Positions 57,166 through 64,000 of a DNA stretch of 64,000 nt are shown here, piece by piece. The stretch comes from Xanthobacter autotrophicus (lineage in GTDB: Bacteria; Pseudomonadota; Alphaproteobacteria; Rhizobiales; Xanthobacteraceae): positions 1 to 64,000 of the forward strand of contig NZ_JAIVFN010000001.1 of NCBI RefSeq assembly GCF_030015065.1, in the 5' to 3' direction. A program made the position numbers and the translations under genes. How positions within the stretch are numbered: position 1 is the stretch's first letter; each line of letters starts with the position of its first letter. The notes under the pieces are model-generated. The model worked only from the letters and a program-made list of their open reading frames with translations, was not told the DNA's origin and did no database searches.

Positions 57166-57195
57166 AATGGCCCCGCTCGGGGCCATTTTCGTTTT
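57166..57195 (+). terminator. rho-independent terminator after DUF1127
   Basis: AATGGCCCCG (57166-57175) and CGGGGCCATT (57178-57187) form a 10-bp GC-rich stem with a 2-base loop, followed by TTCGTTTT. A second hairpin (CCGGCC/GGCCGG, about 57141-57156) lies just before it. Confidence 0.85.
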
Positions 57196-57307
57196 CCGGA
57201 TGCCAGATCCCGCGCGGGGGTTGAAGTTTCTGGCGCGCCTGTGGCACATGGCTCCTCCCGCCGCGCCCCGGCCGCAAGGCCCCCTTCCCCGGCGGAGCGG
57301 AGGAGCC

Positions 57308-58723
57308 ATGCCCGAGACAGCCGAGCCCGTCCACGTCGTCGGCGGCGGCCTCGCCGGATCGGAGGCGGCCTGGCAGATCGCGAGCCGCGGCGTTCCCGTG
57401 GTGCTGCACGAGATGCGGCCCCAGCGCACCACCGACGCCCACCTGACCGACGGCCTCGCCGAGCTGGTCTGCTCCAATTCCTTCCGCTCCGACGATCCGG
57501 AGGGCAATGCGGTGGGCGTGCTGCATGCCGAAATGCGGCAGGCCGGTTCCCTCATCCTCGCCGCGGCCGACCGCAACCAGGTGCCCGCGGGCGGCGCTCT
57601 GGCCGTGGATCGCGAAGGCTTCTCCCGCGCCGTCACACAGGCGCTCGAAGGCCACCCCCTCATCGAGATCCGCCGCGAGGAACTCACCGCACTGCCGCCA
57701 GCCGACTGGGACAAGGTGATCCTTGCCACCGGCCCCCTCACCTCGCCGGCGCTCGCCGAGGCCATCCTTTCGCTGACCGGCGAAACGGCGCTCGCCTTCT
57801 TCGATGCCATCGCGCCCATCGTGCATTTCGACTCCATCGACATGGGCAAGGCCTGGTTCCAGTCGCGCTACGACAAGCCGGGGCCCGGAGGCACGGGCGC
57901 GGACTACATCAACTGCCCGCTGGACGAGGCCCAGTACCACGCCTTCGTGGACGCGCTGATTGCCGGAGAGAAGGCGCCCATGCGCGACTTCGAGGCCAGG
58001 ACGCCCTATTTCGACGGCTGCCTGCCCATCGAGGTGATGGCCGCGCGCGGCCGCGAGACCCTGCGCTTCGGCCCCATGAAGCCTGTGGGCCTCACCAACC
58101 CGCACGCGCCCACCGTGAAGGCCTACGCCATCGTCCAGCTGCGGCAGGACAACAAGCTGGGCACGCTCTACAACATGGTGGGCTTCCAGACGAAGCTGCG
58201 CCACGGTGAGCAGGCGCGCATCTTCCGCACCATTCCCGGGCTGGAGAATGCGGAATTCGCGCGGCTCGGCGGGCTCCACCGCAATACCTATCTCAACTCC
58301 CCGCGCCTGCTCGACGGCACGCTGCGGCTGAAGGCCGACCCGCGCCTGCGCTTTGCCGGACAGATCACCGGCTGCGAGGGCTATGTGGAAAGCGCGGCCG
58401 TGGGCCTGATGGCCGGGCGCTTCGCGGCGGCCGAGCGGAGGGGCGAGGTCATCGTGCCGCCCCCGCTCACCACGGCACACGGGGCGCTGCTCGCCCACAT
58501 CACCGGCGGGCACGTGGAGGCGGAGGAGGCCGGGGCGCCGCGCTCGTTCCAGCCCATGAACATCAATTTCGGCCTGTTCCCGCCGCTGGAGGAAGCCACC
58601 CGCGGCGAGCCCGGCAAGCGCCTGCGGGGCGCGGAGAAGACCCTCGCCAGGAAGAAGGCGATGGCCGCCCGCGCCCTCGCCCACATGGCGGCGTGGCTCG
58701 ACACGCCGGCCCGGGCGGCTTAA
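57308..58723 (+). CDS. trmFO: methylenetetrahydrofolate-tRNA-(uracil-5-)-methyltransferase
   Basis: Folate- and FAD-dependent enzyme that makes ribothymidine at position 54 of tRNA. The 471-residue protein starts at the ATG at 57308 (GGAGGAG ending three bases before it) and begins with the FAD fold [40 protein letters not shown] and [16 protein letters not shown] are TrmFO signatures, the last carrying the catalytic cysteine region. The kinase-like gene follows 9 bases later. Confidence 0.96.
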   Translation: MPETAEPVHVVGGGLAGSEAAWQIASRGVPVVLHEMRPQRTTDAHLTDGLAELVCSNSFRSDDPEGNAVGVLHAEMRQAGSLILAAADRNQVPAGGALAVDREGFSRAVTQALEGHPLIEIRREELTALPPADWDKVILATGPLTSPALAEAILSLTGETALAFFDAIAPIVHFDSIDMGKAWFQSRYDKPGPGGTGADYINCPLDEAQYHAFVDALIAGEKAPMRDFEARTPYFDGCLPIEVMAARGRETLRFGPMKPVGLTNPHAPTVKAYAIVQLRQDNKLGTLYNMVGFQTKLRHGEQARIFRTIPGLENAEFARLGGLHRNTYLNSPRLLDGTLRLKADPRLRFAGQITGCEGYVESAAVGLMAGRFAAAERRGEVIVPPPLTTAHGALLAHITGGHVEAEEAGAPRSFQPMNINFGLFPPLEEATRGEPGKRLRGAEKTLARKKAMAARALAHMAAWLDTPARAA

Positions 58724-58732
58724 GAGGCGCCG

Positions 58733-59836
58733 ATGCCGCGTATTTCGAGCCCGCCGCCTCCCGTGGAATATCACGCCGATCCGGCCCGTTTCGCCGTGGA
58801 CACGGTGCTGAAGCGCGACGTCTTCTCCACGGTCGAGCGAGGCACCTGGACCGACCGCAACGGCAAGCCGTGGCCCGCCGTGCGTCGGCGCTGGAACGAG
58901 GTCTCGCTCTGGCTCGGGCCGCTGGCCCGGCGTCTTGCCGCGTTCGAGGTCAAAGCGCTGGAGCGCGTGACCCGGACCGGCGTGACCACGCCGCTGCTGG
59001 CCGTGGGCGACCGCTTCCTGGTGCGCGGCTGGGTGGAGGGCGCGCCGCTGCAGATCGCGCGGCCCACGGGCGACCTTCATTTCTTCCGCTCGGCGCGCGC
59101 GGCGCTGCATACGCTGCATGCCGCCGGCTATGTCCACAACGATCTCGCCAAGCAGCAGAACTGGCTACGCGGGGCCGATGGCGAAGCCTGGCTCATGGAT
59201 TTCCAGCTGGCCCTGCCCATCAGCCGGCGCTGGAAGCTCGGCCGGGTGCTGGCCTATGAGGACATTCGCCACCTCTTGAAGCACAAGCGCACCTATTGCC
59301 CGGACGCGCTCACGGCGCGCGAAAAGAAGGTGCTGGCCACCAAAAGCCTGCCCACCCGCATCTGGATGGCCACGGGCAAGAAGGTCTACCGCTTCGTCAC
59401 GCGGCGGCTCCTGTCCTATTCGGATACCGAGGGGCGCGGTCCACGGGTGACGCAGGTAGCCCCGCGCATCGCCGCGGCGCTGGCCGCCCATCCGGCGGTG
59501 GCCGAGGTGCACATGGCCGATTTCCAGACCCTGGGCGGCAAGGTGGGACTCTATGCCTTCGTGGCCCCGCGCGAGCCGGTGACGGTGGAGGCGCTGCGGG
59601 CGCACCTCGCGCAGGCGCTGCCCGACCGGCCCCATCTCGACCAGCTCCAGCTCGTGGAAGCCTTGCCCCACGGCGCCGACGGCGCGGTGAGGGATGACCT
59701 GCTGCTGCTCATCGCCCGCAACCAGATCGAGATGCTCGACGTGCTGGCGGGCTCGGAAGCGGTGCGCCTCCAGGTGGCCGAGATTGCGCGCGGACGGCTC
59801 AATCTGACGGACCGGATCACCCGCCCGGCGGCGTGA
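58733..59836 (+). CDS. RIO-like kinase fused to an acyl-CoA-synthetase-type C-terminal domain
   Basis: A 367-residue protein. Residues about 20-200 form a small kinase domain: the catalytic loop reads GYVHNDLAKQQN (Asp137, Asn143) and the metal site MDFQLA (Asp156), most like RIO or lipopolysaccharide kinases. Residues about 250-345 resemble the mobile C-terminal domain of AMP-forming acyl-CoA synthetases (HPAVAEVHMADFQTLGGKVG, then EALRAHLAQALP and a LP-x-GADGAVRDDL end), but without the usual catalytic lysine (GK replaced by GA). No adenylation N-domain exists here. The biochemical role is unknown. It follows trmFO by 9 bases. Confidence 0.72.
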   Translation: MPRISSPPPPVEYHADPARFAVDTVLKRDVFSTVERGTWTDRNGKPWPAVRRRWNEVSLWLGPLARRLAAFEVKALERVTRTGVTTPLLAVGDRFLVRGWVEGAPLQIARPTGDLHFFRSARAALHTLHAAGYVHNDLAKQQNWLRGADGEAWLMDFQLALPISRRWKLGRVLAYEDIRHLLKHKRTYCPDALTAREKKVLATKSLPTRIWMATGKKVYRFVTRRLLSYSDTEGRGPRVTQVAPRIAAALAAHPAVAEVHMADFQTLGGKVGLYAFVAPREPVTVEALRAHLAQALPDRPHLDQLQLVEALPHGADGAVRDDLLLLIARNQIEMLDVLAGSEAVRLQVAEIARGRLNLTDRITRPAA

Positions 59837-59941
59837 GGCGCGAAGCCACAGGCCCACGCGGATCGGCCCGCCACGAGAGCGATTCCGGCAAACGTGTGCG
59901 GTGCTTTGGCGTCCGGATTTGCGCAAGGCGACAGACCTGGC

Positions 59942-60838
59942 TCAGAACCAGACCTTTCCGGCCGCGGCCCGGCGCGAGCCGCGCCAGAGCGCGAACTGGC
60001 GGCGGAACGGGGACAGGCCAGCCACCTCCTGGAAGGGGTCGCGCACCCGCGCCAGCGCCTTGAGGTCGCCCGGAACCAGCGCCAGCGGCAGATAGGGCGC
60101 GGCGAACGCCGCCGCCGGGCCCAATCGTGCTGCAGCCTCGCGTGCGGCCCCAAGATGGCGCTTCGCCTCGGCCCTCAGGTCCGAAAGCGCAGCCAGCAGC
60201 GCCGGCGACGCCTTGCCCGAGACCGCCTCGTCCCGGCCGATGCCGTGGCGCGCGAGGAGATCGAGGGGCAGGTAGCATTGCCCGCGCGCCGCATGGATGG
60301 GAAAGGCGCGCATGAGGCCGGTCATGGCAATGGCAACGCCGCCATGGCCCGAGAGATCCCCCGTCCCGGATGCGGCCTGGGGGGACAGCACGAGGGCAGA
60401 CAGCTGGAGCAGCGCGGCGGCGGTCTCCCCCGCATAGCCCTCCAGGTCCACGACCTTGGGCATGGGATCGTCATAGAGGTCGAAGATGCGCGCATCCACC
60501 AGCGCAATCAGGCTGGCACGCGGGAGAGCGAAGCGCTCGGCCGTATCGAGCAGCGCCGCGGCGATGGGGTGGCCTTCCACCGAACCCCGTCCCTGCCCCT
60601 CGATCACCTCCCGCCACCAGGCGAGGCGCACCTCGCCGGGCAACGCCTCGCGCACCACCTCGCGCACCCGCGCCACATCCAGGTTGAAGGCATAAAGGGC
60701 GAGGAGGTGCCGGCGCTTGTCCTCCGGCGCGAACAAGGCGGCGAGGAAGCGGTCGCGGTCCTGGGCGCGGACCTGCTCGGCGCAATAGGCATAGGCCGCG
60801 TCGAGGGTGGCGATGTCGGGCGCGATCTCGTCCGGCAC
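59942..60838 (-). CDS. squalene/phytoene synthase family protein (NDUFAF6-like)
   Basis: A 298-residue protein of the trans-isoprenyl diphosphate synthase head-to-head family. It has LALYAFNLDVARVREVV and GYAGETAAALLQLSAL regions, but the two aspartate-rich substrate motifs are degraded (for example DLYDD survives, DVxxD is not clear). Alphaproteobacteria carry such a gene behind secDF; the mitochondrial relative NDUFAF6 helps assemble complex I. A carotenoid-forming role is unlikely because no carotenoid genes are near. Starts 9 bases after the Mth938 gene. Confidence 0.85.
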   Translation of the reverse strand: MPDEIAPDIATLDAAYAYCAEQVRAQDRDRFLAALFAPEDKRRHLLALYAFNLDVARVREVVREALPGEVRLAWWREVIEGQGRGSVEGHPIAAALLDTAERFALPRASLIALVDARIFDLYDDPMPKVVDLEGYAGETAAALLQLSALVLSPQAASGTGDLSGHGGVAIAMTGLMRAFPIHAARGQCYLPLDLLARHGIGRDEAVSGKASPALLAALSDLRAEAKRHLGAAREAAARLGPAAAFAAPYLPLALVPGDLKALARVRDPFQEVAGLSPFRRQFALWRGSRRAAAGKVWF

Positions 60839-60847
60839 GGCCCGGGC

Positions 60848-61228
60848 TCAGACGGCGATGAGGGCCGCGCCCACGCGGCGACCCTCGCCGAGCAGCACGT
60901 TGTAGGTGGAGGCGGCGCTCGCCGTCGGCATCAGCTCGAAGCGCAGGCCCTGTTCCCGCAGCAGCTGCTTCAGCGGCTCCTTGAGATGCGCCGGATCGCG
61001 TCCGGTGCCGAGGAGCAGCAGCTCGAATGCGCCCGCCTCGGCGAGGATGGGCGCGAGGGCAGCGGTGTCCACATCCGCCATCCGCAGCGGTGCCCAGGGG
61101 CGGATGCCCGAGGGAAGGGCGAGGATGGAGCCGGCATGGGACATGCCGGCGAAGTGGAAGAAGCTGTCGCCATAGCCGTCTATGGTGACCTGCCGGGGGA
61201 AGAAAGGCGCGCCGGACGGGCTTCCCAC
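60848..61228 (-). CDS. Mth938-like (DUF498) domain protein
   Basis: A 126-residue protein of the Mth938/NDUFAF3 family: FFPRQVTIDGYGDSFFHFAG, then LLLGTGRDPAHL and TASAASTYNVLLGEGRRVGAALI. The mitochondrial relative NDUFAF3 is a complex I assembly factor; bacterial function is unknown. The start is a GTG at 61228, 4 bases after the secF stop, with AAGG about 9 bases upstream. Longer frames from 61432 overlap secF and are not credible. Lying between secF and the NDUFAF6-like gene, it supports a shared assembly role. Confidence 0.85.
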   Translation of the reverse strand: MGSPSGAPFFPRQVTIDGYGDSFFHFAGMSHAGSILALPSGIRPWAPLRMADVDTAALAPILAEAGAFELLLLGTGRDPAHLKEPLKQLLREQGLRFELMPTASAASTYNVLLGEGRRVGAALIAV

Positions 61229-61232
61229 CGGA

Positions 61233-62309
61233 TCACGCCTTGGCGGGACGGGCCGGCGGGCGCTTGCCCCCCTTCGCCACGCCCTTGCCGGAGGATTTGG
61301 CCGGGGCCGGAGCGATGGGCTCGTCCACGATTGCGGCTTCGGCCTCGGAGAGCTTGGCCGCCTCGTCCACACCCAGCACGGCCTCCGGCTCCTCCTTGGC
61401 GGGACCGGCGACGGTCTGCGAGCGCAGGCCAAGATGGATGAGGATGGGCGCGGCCACGAAGATGGTGGAATAGGTGCCGATCACCACGCCCACCATCATG
61501 GCCAGCGAGAAGCCGCGCAGCACCTCGCCGCCGAAGAAATACAGGGCCAGGGTGGCGAAGAAGGTGGTGGTGGAAACGATGATGGTCCGCGAGAAGGTCG
61601 CGTTCACCGCGATGTCCAGCAGGTCCGGAAGGGGAAGCTTCTTGTAGCGGCGCAGCATCTCGCGGATACGATCGTACACCACCACCGTATCGTTGAGCGA
61701 ATAGCCCATGATGGTCAGGATGGCCGCGATGGACGTCAGGTCGAAATCAATGCCGAAGGCCGAGTAGATCATCAGCGTGACGAAGATGTCGTGCATCGTC
61801 GTCACGATGGCGCCCACGGCGAACTGCCACTCGAAGCGGAACCACAGATAAGCGAGGATCGCCACCGCGCCGAGCACCAGGGCGAGCGTGGACTGGCGCA
61901 CCAGCTCGCCTGATACGCTCGGGCCCACCGTTTCCACCCGGCGGACGGAGTATTCCGCGCCCAGGACGTCGCGCACCTTGGTGATGATCGCCTGCTGGGC
62001 CTCGTCGCTGGCACCGAACGCGCCGACGCGGATCAGCACGTCGCGGGGCGAGCCGAACTCCTGGATCTGCACGTCGCCCACATCGAGGTCGGTCAGATGC
62101 TCGCGCAGGGCGCCGATGTCCGCTGCCGGCTGGCTGGTCTGCGCCTCGATGAGGGTGCCACCCCGGAAGTCGATGCCGAGATTGAAGCCCATGGTCGCGA
62201 ACAGGAGCACGGCGACGAGGGACAGCACCGCCGAGAACGGGAACGTCCAGTGGCGCAGGCGCATGAAGTGGATGTTGGTCTGCGCCGGAATGTAGTCGAT
62301 CAGGGGCAT
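61233..62309 (-). CDS. secF: protein translocase subunit SecF
   Basis: A 358-residue inner-membrane protein with six helices and a periplasmic P1 domain. NLGIDFRGGTLIEAQTS and later GYSLNDTVVVYDRIRE are SecF signatures. With SecD and YajC it helps the Sec translocon move proteins into the periplasm using proton flow. A basic Ala/Pro/Lys-rich tail of about 60 residues extends past the last helix. Directly follows secD (13 bases). Confidence 0.97.
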   Translation of the reverse strand: MPLIDYIPAQTNIHFMRLRHWTFPFSAVLSLVAVLLFATMGFNLGIDFRGGTLIEAQTSQPAADIGALREHLTDLDVGDVQIQEFGSPRDVLIRVGAFGASDEAQQAIITKVRDVLGAEYSVRRVETVGPSVSGELVRQSTLALVLGAVAILAYLWFRFEWQFAVGAIVTTMHDIFVTLMIYSAFGIDFDLTSIAAILTIMGYSLNDTVVVYDRIREMLRRYKKLPLPDLLDIAVNATFSRTIIVSTTTFFATLALYFFGGEVLRGFSLAMMVGVVIGTYSTIFVAAPILIHLGLRSQTVAGPAKEEPEAVLGVDEAAKLSEAEAAIVDEPIAPAPAKSSGKGVAKGGKRPPARPAKA

Positions 62310-62322
62310 GTGCGGCGCACTT

Positions 62323-63930
62323 TCAAATGGGCAGCTTCGCTGGCCGCCGCCACTTCACCCAATAGGCGATCATCAGTCGCGTCAGGGTATAGGCGGTGAA
62401 CATGGTGGTCAGAAGGCCGAGAATATAGGTGACGGCAAAGCCGCGCACCGGGCCTGAGCCACCCATGAGGAACAGGATCACGGCCGTGGCCAGCGCCGTG
62501 ATGTTGGCGTCGAGGATGGTGCCCAGCGCGTTCACGAAGCCCTTGTCGATCGCCGAGATGGCGGAGCGGCCTTCCCGTGCCTCGTCGCGCATGCGCTCGA
62601 AGATGACCACGTTCGAATCCACCGCCATGCCGATGGTGAGCACCACGCCGGCGATGCCCGGCAGGGTCAGCGTCGCGCCCAGCACCGATTGCAGCGAGAA
62701 CATGAGGATGATGTGGACGACGAGCGCCACCAGCGCGAACAGGCCGAACAGGCCGTAGACGCCGATCATGAACACCGCCACGAGCCCGCCGGCCACATAG
62801 GCGGCGGTCTTGCCGGCATTGATGGAATCGGCGCCGAGGCTCGGGCCCACCGTGCGCTCCTCCACCACCTTGAGCGGGGCGGGCAGCGCGCCGGCACGCA
62901 GCAGGATGGCGAGGTCGTTGGCCTGCTGGACGGTGAAGGAGCCGGAGATCTGCCCGGAGCCGCCGAGGATGGGCTCGCGGATCACCGGCGCGGAGATCAC
63001 CTGGTTGTCGAGCACGATGGCGAAGGGCCGGCCCACCGCATCCTGCGTGGTGGCGGCGAAGCGACGGGCGCCATTGTTGTTGAAGCGGAAGGAGACGATG
63101 GGCTCGCGGGAGTTCTGGTCGAAGCCCGGCTGGGCATCCACGAGATCCTCACCGGACACGCGCACCTGCTTCTCGACGAGGTAGGGCTGGCCGTCCTGGC
63201 CCTGCAGCACCTCCGATTCCGGCGGCGGGCGGCCTTCCAGCGCCTGCTGCGGCGACATGGACTGATCGACCATGCGGAAGGAGAGCTTGGCGGTCTGGCC
63301 GAGCAGGTTCTTCAGCCGCTGGGGGTCCTGAAGGCCGGGCACCTGGACCAGGATGCGGTCGATGCCCTGGCGCTGGATGTTGGGCTCCACCGTGCCGAGC
63401 TGGTCGATACGCCGGCGGATGATCTCGATGGACTGGTCGACGGCCGAGCGCATGCGGGCGGTAAGCCCGGCATCGGTGAGTTGCACGGTCACGGCGCCGT
63501 CGGAGCCGGAGGAGACCAGAAGGTCCATCTCGCCGGAGGAATTGCCGAACAGCGCGTTGGTCACCGGCGCCGCCAGCTTGCGCAGCTCGGTGACCGCCTT
63601 CTGGGTGTCGGCGGCATCGCGCAGGCGCAGGCTCACCGTGGTGTCGCGCACGGCGAGGTTGGAATAGCCGATTTTCTGGTCGCGCAGGACGCGGCGCACC
63701 TCGTCGCGCACCTGTTCCGTGCGCTCCTTGCGCAGCGCCGCGCCGTCCACCTCGAGCAGGATGTGCGAGCCGCCCTGAAGGTCGAGCCCCAGCGTCACGC
63801 GGCTGGAGGCCAGCCAGGTGGGCAGATATGCCAGCGCGCTCTGGGGCAGGACGTTCGGCAACGCGAACAGCAGTCCCACGGCGATGGTGAGGAGAATCGC
63901 CGTGGTCTTGAGGCGGGAGAAATGCAGCAT
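62323..63930 (-). CDS. secD: protein translocase subunit SecD
   Basis: A 535-residue partner of SecF with one N-terminal helix, a large periplasmic domain and five C-terminal helices. LGLDLQGGSHILLEVD, the P1 base strands, and GMAVDSNVVIFERMRDE in the helical region are family signatures. Starts at the ATG at 63930 and precedes secF. Part of the yajC-secD-secF operon. Confidence 0.98.
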   Translation of the reverse strand: MLHFSRLKTTAILLTIAVGLLFALPNVLPQSALAYLPTWLASSRVTLGLDLQGGSHILLEVDGAALRKERTEQVRDEVRRVLRDQKIGYSNLAVRDTTVSLRLRDAADTQKAVTELRKLAAPVTNALFGNSSGEMDLLVSSGSDGAVTVQLTDAGLTARMRSAVDQSIEIIRRRIDQLGTVEPNIQRQGIDRILVQVPGLQDPQRLKNLLGQTAKLSFRMVDQSMSPQQALEGRPPPESEVLQGQDGQPYLVEKQVRVSGEDLVDAQPGFDQNSREPIVSFRFNNNGARRFAATTQDAVGRPFAIVLDNQVISAPVIREPILGGSGQISGSFTVQQANDLAILLRAGALPAPLKVVEERTVGPSLGADSINAGKTAAYVAGGLVAVFMIGVYGLFGLFALVALVVHIILMFSLQSVLGATLTLPGIAGVVLTIGMAVDSNVVIFERMRDEAREGRSAISAIDKGFVNALGTILDANITALATAVILFLMGGSGPVRGFAVTYILGLLTTMFTAYTLTRLMIAYWVKWRRPAKLPI

Positions 63931-63967
63931 GTCGCGCGCTTATCTCAAAAAGGAATCGGGCGGCAGC

Positions 63968-64000
63968 TCAGGCCGCGGGCGCTTCGTCCTTGGCCGGCTC
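63968..64000 (-). CDS. yajC: YajC, last codons (partial at right edge)
   Basis: Only the final ten codons lie in the window (ending EPAKDEAPAA and TGA), 37 bases upstream of secD on the same strand. The assignment rests on gene order: yajC precedes secD in nearly all alphaproteobacteria. The acidic Ala/Lys/Glu tail fits YajC C-termini. Confidence 0.55.
   Translation of the reverse strand, partial: EPAKDEAPAA

Noticed and set aside
59942-60838. Carotenoid phytoene synthase (crtB)
   Set aside because: Aspartate-rich motifs are degraded and the secDF-Mth938 context matches the NDUFAF6-like group instead.

Overview
This window is GC-rich bacterial chromosome, most likely from an alphaproteobacterium of the order Hyphomicrobiales, with Xanthobacteraceae-like gene content. 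Pointers are the gene order dac-tmk-holB-metG, a DUF2842 gene divergent from heme A synthase (ctaA), the run yajC-secD-secF-Mth938-phytoene-synthase-like, a GTTC-N7-GTTC LexA box beside uvrA/ssb, a DUF1127 microprotein, and short palindromic intergenic repeats of the kind seen in rhizobial relatives. The assignment is inferred from content, not from a marker-gene tree.

Layout. 1-11.7 kb is mostly housekeeping and accessory metabolism: a hotdog thioesterase fragment, a crotonase-fold protein, a Wzz/BY-kinase-like membrane protein, DUF2842/ctaA, lrgAB with a divergent LysR regulator, an O-acetylhomoserine sulfhydrylase, a CoA-binding protein and TatD, BioY, a DUF2087 protein and a lipoprotein. 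11.9-17.6 kb holds metG, holB, tmk, an S11-peptidase-like protein that has lost its catalytic serine, and RlpA. tRNA-Ser(UGA) follows at 17.85 kb, then a YgiQ radical-SAM protein and an RsmB-type RNA methyltransferase.

22.1-35.3 kb is the first remarkable region. A plus-strand operon (CHASE2 membrane protein, FecR-like protein, secreted caspase-fold protease) faces a minus-strand trypsin zymogen. Behind the trypsin gene lies a tightly overlapping minus-strand operon (small secreted protein, second secreted caspase-fold protease, secreted CHAT protease, secreted helical-repeat protein). All soluble members carry signal peptides, so this looks like a cell-envelope proteolytic or sensing cascade with three cysteine proteases and one trypsin. 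A DUF2157/DUF4401/GDYXXLXY membrane trio follows.

39.0-43.5 kb is the second remarkable region. An operon of an HExxH-motif protein (resembling aKG-HExxH-type peptide beta-hydroxylases) and a one-module adenylation-carrier-thioesterase protein is divergent from an 80-residue peptide gene. That peptide has a perfect Shine-Dalgarno, two copies of an AG-[VI]-A-[LF]-NKR motif and its own terminator hairpin, so it is a candidate ribosomally made, modified peptide precursor. The dibasic KR sites in its repeats would suit the Lys/Arg-specific trypsin encoded about 15 kb away, but that link is speculative.

43.5-64 kb returns to core functions: a GNAT acetyltransferase, an Orn/Lys/Arg decarboxylase, an orphan Rieske ferredoxin, a J-domain protein, glucokinase, a LysE exporter, gyrA, ssb and uvrA around an SOS box, DUF1127, trmFO, an unusual kinase fused to an acyl-CoA-synthetase-like C-terminal domain, a phytoene-synthase-like protein, Mth938, secF, secD and the very end of yajC.
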